Source of the DNA: Streptomyces sp. A1136
GTDB lineage: Bacteria; Actinomycetota; Actinomycetes; Streptomycetales; Streptomycetaceae
Direction: 5' to 3'
Assembly (NCBI RefSeq): GCF_004795055.1
Contig: NZ_SSBJ01000008.1
Coordinates: 124,001 to 188,000, forward strand
Length of the DNA stretch: 64,000 bases
Shown here: in pieces, positions 35,434 through 44,529 of the stretch
How the letters are laid out: every line of letters begins with the position of its first letter
Numbering within the stretch: the stretch's first letter is position 1
Notes under the pieces: model-generated
The model's database searches: none
What the model saw: the letters and a program-made list of their open reading frames with translations, nothing else
Told to the model about the DNA's origin: nothing
Program-made: the position numbers and the translations under genes

Positions 35434-37227
35434 TCAGCCGAGCTTGGCGACCTCCGGGTGGGCGTCCAGCCAGGCACGGACGGCCTGCTGTTCCTTGCCC
35501 TTGCCGGTTTCCTGGATCTTGGCCTCCAGGCCGGTCAGCTGCTGCTCGGTCAGCTTGAACGAGCGCATCCGGGCCGCGACCTCGGGCTCGTCGGCGGCGA
35601 AGCCCTTGCGGGTGACGGTGTGGATGCCGTCGCCCTTGCCCCAGGCGCCCTGCGGGTCCTGGAGCTTCTTCATGTCGTAGGAGGCGTAGGCCCAGTGCGG
35701 CGACCAGAGCACGACGGCCACCGGCTCCTTCTTGGCGTAGGCCCGCTTGAGTTCGGCGAGCATGCCGGGGGTCGAGCCGTCCACGACCTGGTACTCGCCG
35801 TCGAGGCCGTACTGCGGCAGGACCTTGTCCTTGAGCATCGCCATCTCGCCCGCGCTGGGCTCGATGCCGATGATCCGGCCCTTGAACCGGCTGCCCTTGC
35901 CCTTGAGGTCGGCGAGGGAGGTGACGTCCTTCACGTACGAGGGGACGCTCACTTCCAAGGACGTCGGGCCGTACCAGGCACCCAGGTCGTCGAGCTTGTT
36001 CCCGTACTTCTTCCAGTACTCGGACTGGGTGACCGGCAGCCACGCGTCGGTCTGGACGTCGATCTGGCCACCGGCCAGGCCGGTGAAGAGGGCGCCGAGC
36101 TCCAGCTGGCGGGCGTCGACCTTGTAGCCGCGCCGCTCCAGGAGCTCCTTCCACAGGAAGGTGGAGGCGATGCCCTCGTCCCAGGGGATGTAGCCGATGC
36201 TGACGGTGCGGCCCTTGCCCGTCTGGGGGACGCCGGAGGCGGTCGCGTTCTTCGCGCCGCCGCCGAACACGCCCAGGCCGCCGGCGGCGAGGGCCAGGAC
36301 CAGGACGCCGCTCAGGGCGTGCACCGGCTGCGGCCGGTGCTGCCACACCCGGGCGGCGCCCCGGGTGGCGGCGCGGGCCTTGGCGAGGGCGCGCCTGCCG
36401 AGCGGGGAGACCTGCCGGCCCAGGGCGCCGGTCATCCGGTCCAGGTACATGGCGAGGATGACGATGGAGACGCCCGCCTCGAAGCCGAGGCCGATGTCGA
36501 CGCTGCCGATGGCGCGGTAGACGGCGCCGCCGAGCCCGCCGCCGCCGACCATGCCGGCGATGACGACCATGGAGAGGCCGAGCATGATGACCTGGTTGAT
36601 GCCGGCCATGATCGTGGGCAGCGCCAGGGGCAGCTGCACGCGCACGAGGGTGTTGCGCGGGGTGGTGCCGAAGGCGTTGGCGGCCTCGACCAGCTCGCCG
36701 TCGACCTGGCGGATGCCGAGTTCGGTCATCCGTACGCCCGGGGGCAGCGAGAAGATGATGGTGGCGATGATGCCGGGCACCACGCCGACCCCGAAGAAGA
36801 TGATCCCGGGAATGAGGTAGACCATGGCGGGCATGGTCTGCATGAAGTCGAGGGCCGGCCGCAGCACGGCGCTCGTCCGGTCGGAGCGGGACGCCCAGAT
36901 GCCCAGCGGCACCGCGATCACCAGGGTCACCAGGGTGGCGACCAGGACCAGGGAGAGCGTGGACATCGCGTCGTCCCACAGGGCGACGGAGTCGACGAGC
37001 GCGAACCCGGCGAAGGCCAGCAGGCCGGCGAGCAGACCGCGCAGCCACCAGGCGCCGACGGCGAGGATGCCGGCGAACAGCAGCGGGGCGGGGGCGGACA
37101 GGACGGCGTCGATGCCGTCGTAGAGGCCGTTGACCAGCGAGCTGATCGCCTCGAAGAGCCAGGACAGGTGGCGCTGGAGGAAGTCGACACCGCTGTCGAC
37201 CCAGGCGCCGAGATGGACGCGGGGCAT
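35434..37227 (-). CDS. opuAB/opuAC-like: glycine betaine/proline ABC transporter, permease fused to substrate-binding protein
   Basis: A 597-residue fusion. Residues about 1-290 are the membrane permease (EANAFGTTPRNTLVRVQLPLALPTIMAGINQVIMLGLS is the conserved loop contacting the ATPase). Residues about 330-597 are an OpuAC/ProX-type binding domain (VSIGYIPWDEGIASTFLWKELLE, WLPVTQSEYW). It takes up glycine betaine, proline betaine or a related osmolyte. Its ATG overlaps the upstream ATPase stop by one base (TGATG), so the two are translated together. Fused permease-binding proteins are known in this family. Confidence 0.93.
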   Translation of the reverse strand: MPRVHLGAWVDSGVDFLQRHLSWLFEAISSLVNGLYDGIDAVLSAPAPLLFAGILAVGAWWLRGLLAGLLAFAGFALVDSVALWDDAMSTLSLVLVATLVTLVIAVPLGIWASRSDRTSAVLRPALDFMQTMPAMVYLIPGIIFFGVGVVPGIIATIIFSLPPGVRMTELGIRQVDGELVEAANAFGTTPRNTLVRVQLPLALPTIMAGINQVIMLGLSMVVIAGMVGGGGLGGAVYRAIGSVDIGLGFEAGVSIVILAMYLDRMTGALGRQVSPLGRRALAKARAATRGAARVWQHRPQPVHALSGVLVLALAAGGLGVFGGGAKNATASGVPQTGKGRTVSIGYIPWDEGIASTFLWKELLERRGYKVDARQLELGALFTGLAGGQIDVQTDAWLPVTQSEYWKKYGNKLDDLGAWYGPTSLEVSVPSYVKDVTSLADLKGKGSRFKGRIIGIEPSAGEMAMLKDKVLPQYGLDGEYQVVDGSTPGMLAELKRAYAKKEPVAVVLWSPHWAYASYDMKKLQDPQGAWGKGDGIHTVTRKGFAADEPEVAARMRSFKLTEQQLTGLEAKIQETGKGKEQQAVRAWLDAHPEVAKLG

Positions 37228-38300
37228 CAGGCGGCCACCTCCGTCGCGCAGTGCACCGGGGGCCGTTGTTCGTCACCGATGAAGGCGATGAGGCGGTCCT
37301 GCCCCACCGAACCGACGACGGTGCCGTCCGCGCCGGTGACGGCGACGGGGTGCGGGACTCGGGCGCTGATCGCGCACAGGTCCGCGAGCGGGGTGGCCGC
37401 GCTGACGGTAGGACAGTCGCAGGCGTCGGCGCCCGGCTCGGGCTCGTCCATGACGGCGTCGGCCGTCAGGACCCGGGAGCGGTCGACGTCCTGGATGAAG
37501 GAGGCGACGTACTCGTCGGCCGGCCGGACCAGGATGTCCTCGGCCGTGCCCTGCTGCACGATCCTGCCGTCGCGCATGACGGCGATCGAGTCGCCCAGGC
37601 GCATGGCCTCGTTGAGGTCGTGGGTGATGAAGACGATCGTCTTCCTCAGTGTGCGCTGGAGTTCGAGCAGCTGGTCCTGCATGTCGCGGCGGATCAGCGG
37701 GTCGAGGGCGCTGAACGACTCGTCCATCAGGAGCAGGTCGGCGTCCGTGGCGAGGGCACGGGCCAGGCCGACGCGCTGCTGCATGCCGCCGGACAGCTCG
37801 TCGGGCCAGGACTTCTCCCAACCGCCGAGCCCGCACAGCGCCAGCGCCTCCGCGGCGCGCCGTTCGCGCTCGGCCCGGGGGACGCCCTGGACCTCCAGAC
37901 CGTAACCGGCGTTTTCCAGAACGTTCCGGTGCGGGAACAGAGCGAAGTGTTGGAACACCATGCTGATCTTCGTGGAGCGGACCCGGCGCAGCTCTGCCGG
38001 GGCGAGCGCGGTGAGGTCCTCGCCGTCGAAGAGGATGCGTCCCGCGGTGGGCTCCAGCAGCCCGTTGAGCATGCGCAGCAGGGTGGACTTGCCCGACCCG
38101 GACAGGCCCATGACGACGAAGATCTCGCCGGGCTCGACGCGGAACGAGGCGTCGATCACGGCGGCCGTGACCCCGTCGGCCCGCAGTTCCTCGCGGTCGG
38201 CGCCGTTTTCGAGCGTACGGATCACCTCCGCGTCGCCTTCGCCGTCGCCGGGCCGTCTGCCGAACACCTTGTAAACGTGCTCGGCCTGGAGCGTGGACAC
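37227..38300 (-). CDS. opuAA/proV-like: glycine betaine/proline ABC transporter ATP-binding protein
   Basis: A 357-residue ATPase. GLSGSGKSTLLRMLNGL is Walker A, ELSGGMQQRVGLARALAT the signature, and LLLMDESFSALDP Walker B. The C-terminal 100 residues resemble a CBS pair used as ionic-strength sensor in betaine transporters. GTG at 38300 follows GAGGTGT. The two-gene operon should be osmotically controlled. It lies beside an SigB/F-family sigma gene, fitting a stress-linked neighbourhood. Confidence 0.93.
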   Translation of the reverse strand: MSTLQAEHVYKVFGRRPGDGEGDAEVIRTLENGADREELRADGVTAAVIDASFRVEPGEIFVVMGLSGSGKSTLLRMLNGLLEPTAGRILFDGEDLTALAPAELRRVRSTKISMVFQHFALFPHRNVLENAGYGLEVQGVPRAERERRAAEALALCGLGGWEKSWPDELSGGMQQRVGLARALATDADLLLMDESFSALDPLIRRDMQDQLLELQRTLRKTIVFITHDLNEAMRLGDSIAVMRDGRIVQQGTAEDILVRPADEYVASFIQDVDRSRVLTADAVMDEPEPGADACDCPTVSAATPLADLCAISARVPHPVAVTGADGTVVGSVGQDRLIAFIGDEQRPPVHCATEVAA

Positions 38301-38602
38301 ATACACCTCGCGGGTCGTGGGGAGACGACGCGCGTTCCGGTGGGGCGGCGCGCGCCGTGGAGCGGTGCGGGATCCGCCCGCCCCTCCGCCGGCGCATGAC
38401 AAGCCGGTGGAAGGTTCCGTTCCAGATCCGCTGGTTCCCGTCTCTATTCAGTGCAAACGCAAAGGTGATCTACCTCACGGCGAGCGCGATGGGACGGCGG
38501 GCATACGACGACGCACGCCGCCGGGGGTGGCGACGTGCGTCGGGGGCGGTGCCGGGCTGCGGCGGCGGCTTCGCGGACGCGAGGCCTTGGGGTCCGAACC
38601 GG
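38301..38602. other. intergenic region between sigma factor gene and betaine transporter operon
   Basis: These 302 bases hold no gene I can support. The minus strand must contain the promoter of the betaine operon. The part near 38440-38490 is less GC-rich (GTGCAAACGCAAAGGTGATC), a good candidate for the promoter. No terminator hairpin stands out after the sigma gene stop at 38603. Confidence 0.5.
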
Positions 38603-39559
38603 TCAGGCGCGGCGGGCGGACGCCGCGGCGCGCCCGGCGGTGGCCTCGGACGGCTCCGGATCGGCCAGCATCGACGCGCGCAGATGCGCGAGCAGCCGGG
38701 TCAGCAGACGCGAGACCTGCATCTGCGAGATCCCCAGGGCGGCGCCGATCTGGGCCTGGGTGAGCTCCTCGCCGAAGCGCAGCTGGAGCATCGTGCGTTC
38801 GCGGTCGGTGAGCTGTTCGAGCAGCGGGGCGAGGGTCTGGATGTCCTCGACCAGCTCCATGGCCGGCTCCTCCTCGCCCATGACCTCGGCGAGGGTCTGA
38901 CCCTCGGTCGCGTCACCGTGCTCGGACTGCGGGGCGTCCAGGGAGCCGCTGGTGTGACCGTTGGCCGCGACCAGCCCCTCGACGACCTCTTCCTCGGTGA
39001 GGCGCAGGTGCGCGGCGAGATCGGCGACGGTCGGCGAGCGGTCCAGCCGTACGGTCAGCTCCTCCTTCGCCTTGGCGATGTCGATGCGCAGTTCCTGGAG
39101 CCGGCGCGGGACGTGGACGGCCCAGCTGGTGTCACGGAAGTGCCGCTTGATCTCGCCGGTGATGTACGGCATGGCGAGGGTGGAGAACTCGTTCTCCAGG
39201 GTCGGGTCGAAGCGGTCGATGGCCTTGATCAGGCCGATGGTCCCGACCTGGACGATGTCCTCCATGTCGCCGCCCTCACCGCGGCCGCGGAAGCGGCGGA
39301 CGGCGTACTGGACGAGCGAGGCGTTCATCTCGATCAACGTGTTGCGGACGTACTGGTACTCCGGGGTGCCCTCGGACAGTTCCCGCAGGCGCGCGAAGAA
39401 GACCTTCGAGAGCTCCCGCGCGTCCGACGGGGCCACCTCCCGCGGGTCCTCGATCAGCGGCAGACCCGCGGTGAACGCGCGGGGGCGGGGGACGGGGACT
39501 CCCGTGTCGGCAGGACGAGCGGTTTCGGCGGTGCGGGCAGTAGGGGTGGGGACCGGCAT
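38603..39559 (-). CDS. SigB/SigF/SigG-family RNA polymerase sigma factor
   Basis: A 318-residue sigma factor with regions 2, 3 and 4. MEDIVQVGTIGLIKAIDRFDPTLENEFSTLAMPYITGEIKRHFRDTSWAVHVPRRLQ contains region 2 in its usual form, and LTQAQIGAALGISQMQVSRLLTRLL is the region-4 helix-turn-helix. The family controls general, osmotic and developmental stress in Streptomyces. It lacks an adjacent anti-sigma gene; a partner must be elsewhere. ATG 39559 follows GGAG. Note the betaine uptake operon downstream on the same strand. Confidence 0.95.
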   Translation of the reverse strand: MPVPTPTARTAETARPADTGVPVPRPRAFTAGLPLIEDPREVAPSDARELSKVFFARLRELSEGTPEYQYVRNTLIEMNASLVQYAVRRFRGRGEGGDMEDIVQVGTIGLIKAIDRFDPTLENEFSTLAMPYITGEIKRHFRDTSWAVHVPRRLQELRIDIAKAKEELTVRLDRSPTVADLAAHLRLTEEEVVEGLVAANGHTSGSLDAPQSEHGDATEGQTLAEVMGEEEPAMELVEDIQTLAPLLEQLTDRERTMLQLRFGEELTQAQIGAALGISQMQVSRLLTRLLAHLRASMLADPEPSEATAGRAAASARRA

Positions 39560-39705
39560 GGGGGTTCGCTCCTTGGGCTGGTCGGCTTGCGGCGCGGGAC
39601 CTTGACTTCGGTAGATGTTGGACTGCTTCCGCTCTTACGTCAAGAATTACCGGAAACACTTTTCACGTATTGCGCCACCTGAATCCGGTGACGCATCATG
39701 AGCGT

Positions 39706-40095
39706 ATGGGCAGTCCGTCTCAGCGACATAATTGGACATTCTTGACGAACCATGCTCGCGTGCTCGTGGCCATCGCCCGCGATCCCGGGGTCCGTCTGAG
39801 GGACGTGGCGATGAGCTGCGCCCTGACCGAGCGCACCGTCCAGGCGATCGTCACCGACCTGGAGACGGACGGCTACCTCCGTCGTGTGCGCGACGGCCGC
39901 CGCAACCGGTACGAGATCTCCGACAACGCGCTGTTCCGCCACCCCGCCGAAGCAGGAGTCCAGGTGGCGGGCCTGCTCGCCCTCCTGGCCGGCGCCCCGA
40001 CCCCGCGCCAGACGCAGACCGGCACGGCGTCCCAGGCAGGGACGGAGGCGGGGACCGGGTCCGAGGCGGGGTCGGGAGTCGTCGGCATCGGGTAG
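39706..40095 (+). CDS. small winged-helix (MarR-like) DNA-binding protein
   Basis: A 129-residue protein. NWTFLTNHARVLVAIARDPGVRLRDVAMSCALTERTVQAIVTDLETDGYLRRVRDGRRNRYEI is a winged helix; the last 30 residues are a Thr/Gln/Ala-rich tail. It has no ligand domain. The ATG at 39706 has no clear ribosome-binding site, so a leaderless mRNA is possible. It is divergent from the sigma gene with 146 bases between, suggesting a role in controlling it. Confidence 0.85.
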   Translation: MGSPSQRHNWTFLTNHARVLVAIARDPGVRLRDVAMSCALTERTVQAIVTDLETDGYLRRVRDGRRNRYEISDNALFRHPAEAGVQVAGLLALLAGAPTPRQTQTGTASQAGTEAGTGSEAGSGVVGIG

Positions 40096-40176
40096 GCACC
40101 CCGCGCGCCCCGCCCACGCGACCGCGCACCCCCTCCGCGGCGCGGGTTGCCGTGGTGCCCGCGTACGGCCGCACGC

Positions 40177-40929
40177 TCAGACCACACGGAACCCCGCGGC
40201 CGAGCGGTCACGGTGGAAGGTCAGCCGGTCCCAGGCGGGGAAAGCCAGGTCGGTGACGGCGAGAAGGCGTCCGCACGGGTCGTGGAGCGCCCGGCGCACC
40301 GTGAGCCCGCCGGCGGGCGTCGTCGCGGACGGCGGGTGGGTGACACGGGTCATGGTGAGCGTCTCCACGGTCCGACCCCGAGTCGCGGCGCGCTCCAGCC
40401 AGCGTTCGAGCGGTGCGAGATCCAGGTCCCGGGCGCCCACCCGCTCGCGCAGCTCCGCCAGCTCCGGGGTCCGCGCCACGGCGCGCGGGCAGAGGTACGT
40501 CACCGCGTGCCGGCGCGTCTCCCCCGCGGGGCCCAGTTCGCGATGGTGGTGGACGAGCGTCCGCTCCCCGCCGCACATCCCGAGCAGGGCGGCGAAGGAC
40601 GGCGGCACACTGACGAGCGTGAGCCGCCCCCGGGTGACGGCGACCCGCGCCGCGGCCGGCAGGGCGCCGCTCCCGCGCACCGACGCGAGGGGGGCCGGGT
40701 CGGCGGCCGCCGATGTCGGGCGGGTGCCGCGCCGTCCGGTGACGACCAGCCCTTCCGCCCGCAACTCCTGGAGGGCGGCGCGGACGGTCTGCCGGTTGAC
40801 CCCGTAGCGGGCCGCGAGGCTGCGCTCGGAGGGCAACCTCCCGCCGGGGCTCCCCGCCGCTCGGGCGAGTTCCCGCCGCAGCGCGGCGGCGATCCGCTGG
40901 TACTTGGGCATGACGGCCGGGCCGGGCAT
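40177..40929 (-). CDS. GntR-family (HutC subfamily) transcriptional regulator
   Basis: A 250-residue regulator. The N-terminal winged helix (GRLPSERSLAARYGVNRQTVRAALQELRAEGLVV) is followed by a UTRA-like effector domain (VHHHRELGPAGETRRHAVTYLCP). ATG 40929 follows GAGGAGACGTC. It is downstream of, and on the same strand as, the siderophore synthetase gene. A HutC-type operator core lies about 57 bases upstream, suggesting self-regulation. Effector unknown. Confidence 0.9.
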   Translation of the reverse strand: MPGPAVMPKYQRIAAALRRELARAAGSPGGRLPSERSLAARYGVNRQTVRAALQELRAEGLVVTGRRGTRPTSAAADPAPLASVRGSGALPAAARVAVTRGRLTLVSVPPSFAALLGMCGGERTLVHHHRELGPAGETRRHAVTYLCPRAVARTPELAELRERVGARDLDLAPLERWLERAATRGRTVETLTMTRVTHPPSATTPAGGLTVRRALHDPCGRLLAVTDLAFPAWDRLTFHRDRSAAGFRVV

Positions 40930-40981
40930 GACGTCTCCTCTGACGGGGGCCGAGGGCTGCGGGTCTGCCGACCAACGTAGC

Positions 40982-40997
40982 AGTGGTCTATACCTTT
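40982..40997. promoter_or_regulatory. HutC-type operator upstream of the GntR gene
   Basis: AGTGGTCTATACCTTT contains the GTCTATAC core (40986-40993), which fits the GTxTAxAC pattern of HutC-type GntR regulators and 13 of 16 DasR-element positions. It is 53-68 bases upstream of the GntR ATG. Either self-regulation or DasR control is possible. Confidence 0.55.
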
Positions 40998-41040
40998 GAC
41001 ACGGGGATGGCGACCAACCGGAACCACCTTGGCCGAATCC

Positions 41041-42594
41041 CTACCCCCCTTGGGTACGCAGCGGATTCGGCAGCGGCAGGTAGCGCGCCTCCGCGCCGTC
41101 CGCACCGGTCCACCGCAGGAGCAGGTTCGTCTTCGCCGGCAGTGTGGGCGCGGCCAGCAGCCGGGCGATCTCGGGCAGGCCGTGGGCCGCGTCGAAGCGC
41201 AGCAACTCCTCGCGGACCGCGGGCCACAGCTGCCCGGCGACATCGGGGTGCCGCTCCGCCAGCGCCTGCGCGGTCTCGGCCAGGTGGTTGACCACCAGGC
41301 AGTAGACGAGCCGCTGCCACGCCTCCTCGCGCGGCAGGTCCGTCGGCAGCTTGACGCCCTCCGCGTCGCGGAACAGCGCCTGGACCGGCACGCCCCGGGC
41401 GTCGACCGCGACGAGGCAGTTCTGCAGGTGGGCTTCCAGCACGATCCCGCGCCGGGCGAACAGGCCCAGCACCGGCGGCACCACCTGGCGAAGGTACGCC
41501 CGCCACCACTCGGCCGGGCAGGGGGAGGCCGCCAGCGGGCTGCCTTCGAACCCCTCGGCGAGAGCGGCCGCCAGCAGCGGGCCGGCCCCCGGCGCGAGCC
41601 GCCCGCGCAGGCCGTCCCGGACCAGGACGGCGAGTTCCTCGAAGGCGAAGCGGGCCGTACGGTAGCCCCGGTCGGAGAGCCAGACCGCGTTCGATCCGGC
41701 CCGGCGCAGGTCGGCGAACCCGGCGCGGACCGCGGCGTCCGTGCGGGCCAGCCGCAGCAGGTCGTGCCGCCACAGCCGGCGCACGTCGTTGGTGATCCGG
41801 ACGTCGAGGCTGAACTTGACGAACATGTCCCTGGCCGGGTCCGGCACGTAGAGGGTCCGTACGGAGGCGGTCGGCCAGACGGGCCGCCGGCCCGGGCCGA
41901 GCCGCAGCAGCCGCCCGTCGGCGAAGGCCTCGCGCAGCGCGGGGCGGCCGGCGACCAGGGACGACTGCCACGGGTGCGCGGGCAGCAGCCGGTACCCGGC
42001 GGGCGCCCGGGGGCCGTCGAGAATCCCGGCGAGCGCCTCGATCGCGTCGGCGCCGGCAGGGTCCCCCTCCTCCACGACCTGGTCCTCGCGCACCGCGAGG
42101 AAGAGGAGGGGGAAACGGGCGTGCGCCTCGGGGGCGTACGGCAGCCAGCTCGCGGCCGGGGCACCGCCGCGCGCCTTGGGGGCGGGGTGGTGCGGATGAC
42201 CCATGACCAGGGCCTGCTCCGAGAGGACGTACGGGTCCTCGGGGGCCTCGGCCGCGGCGCGGGCCGCCAGCAGCGCCGCGACGGTGTCCCGGCTGTCGTT
42301 GATCTCGGCCGGCAGTTCGTCGTTGGGGACCCCGGTGTACTGGCGCAGCTCGTCGGACGTCAGCTTCACCAGCTCCGTGTGGCTGAGCGGACACCAGCCC
42401 TGCGCCGTGCCCAGTTCCGGCCGTACGGGCCGGCGGCCGGCGCGCACCCGCAGCAGCCGCCCGCTGCCGCGCAACCGGTGGACGCCCTCCTCCCCCGTGG
42501 GATCGGCCGTCTCCCGCAGCAGACAGTTCAGCAGCGGGGTGGAGGCGTACGCGTCGGCGGCGGCGTTGAGGTCCACAGGTTCCATTCGATCCAT
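41041..42594 (-). CDS. IucA/IucC-family NIS siderophore synthetase
   Basis: A roughly 517-residue enzyme of the NRPS-independent siderophore synthetase superfamily. Motifs: LLPAHPWQSSLV (ATP-binding HPWQ), MFVKFSLDVRITNDVRRLW (Lys/Ser and Arg contacts) and VLEAHLQNCLVAVD near the C-terminus, followed by an FhuF-like tail. It joins a carboxylate (such as citrate) to an amine through an acyl-adenylate. ATG 42594 is used; ATGs at 42585 and 42615 are possible. It is divergent from a second such enzyme 35 bases away. The class (A, B or C) cannot be fixed by eye. Confidence 0.93.
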   Translation of the reverse strand: MDRMEPVDLNAAADAYASTPLLNCLLRETADPTGEEGVHRLRGSGRLLRVRAGRRPVRPELGTAQGWCPLSHTELVKLTSDELRQYTGVPNDELPAEINDSRDTVAALLAARAAAEAPEDPYVLSEQALVMGHPHHPAPKARGGAPAASWLPYAPEAHARFPLLFLAVREDQVVEEGDPAGADAIEALAGILDGPRAPAGYRLLPAHPWQSSLVAGRPALREAFADGRLLRLGPGRRPVWPTASVRTLYVPDPARDMFVKFSLDVRITNDVRRLWRHDLLRLARTDAAVRAGFADLRRAGSNAVWLSDRGYRTARFAFEELAVLVRDGLRGRLAPGAGPLLAAALAEGFEGSPLAASPCPAEWWRAYLRQVVPPVLGLFARRGIVLEAHLQNCLVAVDARGVPVQALFRDAEGVKLPTDLPREEAWQRLVYCLVVNHLAETAQALAERHPDVAGQLWPAVREELLRFDAAHGLPEIARLLAAPTLPAKTNLLLRWTGADGAEARYLPLPNPLRTQGG

Positions 42595-42595
42595 T

Positions 42596-42616
42596 CGGTG
42601 ATCATCACCGATCATC
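42596..42616. promoter_or_regulatory. palindrome and direct repeats between the two siderophore synthetase genes
   Basis: CGGTGA-TCA-TCACCG (42596-42610) is a 6-3-6 palindrome, overlapped by the direct repeat GATCATC at 42600 and 42610. On the minus strand TTGACT (near 42624) could be a -35 box, which would put the start of transcription near the ATG. It does not match the iron-box consensus. Confidence 0.45.
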
Positions 42617-42629
42617 GGGTAAGTCAATT

Positions 42630-44225
42630 ATGAGAGAGGACAGGACCCTGGACCGCAGCACGCACGCCCGCACGCACTCCCCCCGCCCCTCGGCCGAGGA
42701 GAGGGTCGCCGCCGAACTGGACGAGGTACGCCCCGGGCTCGGCGCCCCCTACGCCGCCGCGCTCGGCGGCGCGCGGGCGGCCGTGCTGACCCGGCTGTGG
42801 CGGGCGTTGGCCTTCGAACCGCTGCCGTGGGTGGAGCGCCGGGAGAGCGGGCCGGATCACCTGGTCGTGTTCACGACCGGGGGCGGCCGGCTGGAAGGTC
42901 CGCCACCCGACCCGTACGCCACCGACGAGGGGGTGACGGAGCTGCGCCTCGACGGGCGCGCCCACCGCCGGGCCGACCGGCTGATCGAGGCGCTGGGCGT
43001 CCCGCACGGCGCCGCCTTCGCCGCCGAACTGGACCACAGCACGGCCTCGCTCGCGCTGTCCCGGGCGGGACAGCCCCGGGAGGAGCCCGACGACGCCCCC
43101 CGGACCGGCTGGCAGTGGGAGCAGCGGGTGGTCGACGGACACCCGTACCACCCCAACTGCCGCTCACGCCCCGGGTTCTCGGTCGCCGAGCAACTGGCGT
43201 ACGCACCGGAGCACCGTCCCCTGGTGGAGCTCGCGACGGTCGCCGTCGACACCGATGAGTGCCTGTCGACCGGGGTCTGGCCGGATCGGCTGCGGGACGG
43301 GAACCACATCCTGATCCCGGTGCATCCCTGGCAGGCGGAGCACGTCCTGAAGGGGCCGGGCGTGGGGCGCCCGGGCGGGCCCGGTATCACCGCGCATCCG
43401 CTGATGGCGCTGCGGACCCTCGCCCCGGCCGGGGGCGGCGCCCATGTGAAGACGGCGCTCAGCACCCGGTTGACGTCCTCCGTGCGGGACATCTCCGTGG
43501 CCTCGATCGAAACGGCCGCCGTCCTCTCGGACTTCGCGCAGGTACTGTGCGAGCGGCTCGACGGGCGCCTGCACGTGACCCGTACCCTGGGCGCGGTCAC
43601 CGCCCACAGCCCCGATCTGGCGGCCGTCCTGCGCGAGCCGCCGGAGGCGTACGCGGGCCCGGGCGAGTCCGTGGTTCCGGTCGCGGCCCTGGCTGGGACG
43701 ACAACGGTCCGGTCGGCTCCCTGGCGGGCCCGGTTCGCACGGCTCGTGCTCTCGGTCTGCCTGGAGGCGCTGGACCTCGGGGTCGCCCTGGAGGCCCACG
43801 GGCAGAACCTGCTGGTGGTCCTCTCCCCCGCCGGCGCCCCCGTGCGGCTCGTCTACCGCGACCTGGGCGACATCCGGCTCAGCCCGGCCCGGCTGGCCCG
43901 GCACGGCCTGCCCGTACCCGCGGCCGCGGGCCGGCAGCTCACGGACGACGTGACGGCACTGCGGCGCAAGGTGTTCGGCTCCGCCGTGGCCGGGGCGCTC
44001 GCGGCCACGGCGGGCTCCGGGCGGGCGCTCGGCGAGGACCTGGCGCAGGTCGACTCGCTCCCGCCCACCGCCGACAGCGAGGCGTTGGCGCGGGGGCCGC
44101 TCCCGGTGAAGGCCCTCACCCTGATGCGGCTGAGCCCGGGCGTGTCCGGTGACCAGTGGGCTGAGCTGCCCCATCCGATCGCCGGGTCCGGGTCTCGGGC
44201 GACGGGTCAAGGTCCGCGGGCATGA
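42630..44225 (+). CDS. IucA/IucC-family NIS siderophore synthetase (second copy)
   Basis: A 531-residue enzyme with the same signature motifs as its divergent neighbour: LIPVHPWQAEHVL, HVKTALSTRLTSSVRDI and LEAHGQNLLVVLSPAG, and a C-terminal domain from about residue 440. The two proteins are different, so they probably catalyse successive couplings of one siderophore. The ATG at 42630 has a weak GGGTAAG upstream. No decarboxylase, hydroxylase, exporter or receptor is seen nearby, so amine precursors would come from elsewhere. No iron box found. Confidence 0.93.
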   Translation: MREDRTLDRSTHARTHSPRPSAEERVAAELDEVRPGLGAPYAAALGGARAAVLTRLWRALAFEPLPWVERRESGPDHLVVFTTGGGRLEGPPPDPYATDEGVTELRLDGRAHRRADRLIEALGVPHGAAFAAELDHSTASLALSRAGQPREEPDDAPRTGWQWEQRVVDGHPYHPNCRSRPGFSVAEQLAYAPEHRPLVELATVAVDTDECLSTGVWPDRLRDGNHILIPVHPWQAEHVLKGPGVGRPGGPGITAHPLMALRTLAPAGGGAHVKTALSTRLTSSVRDISVASIETAAVLSDFAQVLCERLDGRLHVTRTLGAVTAHSPDLAAVLREPPEAYAGPGESVVPVAALAGTTTVRSAPWRARFARLVLSVCLEALDLGVALEAHGQNLLVVLSPAGAPVRLVYRDLGDIRLSPARLARHGLPVPAAAGRQLTDDVTALRRKVFGSAVAGALAATAGSGRALGEDLAQVDSLPPTADSEALARGPLPVKALTLMRLSPGVSGDQWAELPHPIAGSGSRATGQGPRA

Positions 44226-44529
44226 CCGACACCTCGAACGCCGGCGCCCGAACCGGGGCCGGCGGGACGGGAGTTCGAGGCAGGGGGCGAGCGCGTGCGG
44301 CGGGGGCAGGCGTACCGCCGTCCTCTCGGGCCCGACGTCCGGCGGACACCCCCGGACCGGGGCCGGCTCGTGGGGGCGCCCGTGGCCGGGCCCGTGGGTG
44401 CGACGCGGCTGCCGCGAAGGCCGGCGGCGCCGCCGGGAGGTAACAGCGGCTTGGGCCGTTCGGGGGGCAACTGCGGCTTTGCCCGCCCGCCTTCGGCCCG
44501 AACGCTCCGGCCGATGGCAGGAAGGAGGG
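44226..44529. other. gene-free region between siderophore synthetase and oxidase genes
   Basis: These 304 bases are GC-rich with no convincing gene. A short open frame at 44222-44443 is very Ala/Gly/Arg/Pro-rich and looks like chance. It should hold the end of the siderophore transcript and the promoter of the oxidase. No clear hairpin. Confidence 0.5.

Noticed and set aside
35371..37905. An 844-codon plus-strand frame opposite the betaine transporter genes
   Set aside because: Composition is skewed to Gly/Asp/Gln/Val and its sequence is a shadow of the two transporter genes, which have clear motifs.
38357..39682. A plus-strand frame opposite the sigma factor gene
   Set aside because: It is a shadow of the sigma gene, which has clear region 2 and region 4 motifs.
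44222..44443. A 73-codon frame after the second siderophore synthetase
   Set aside because: Ala/Gly/Arg/Pro-rich, no motif and no ribosome-binding site; looks like chance in GC-rich DNA.
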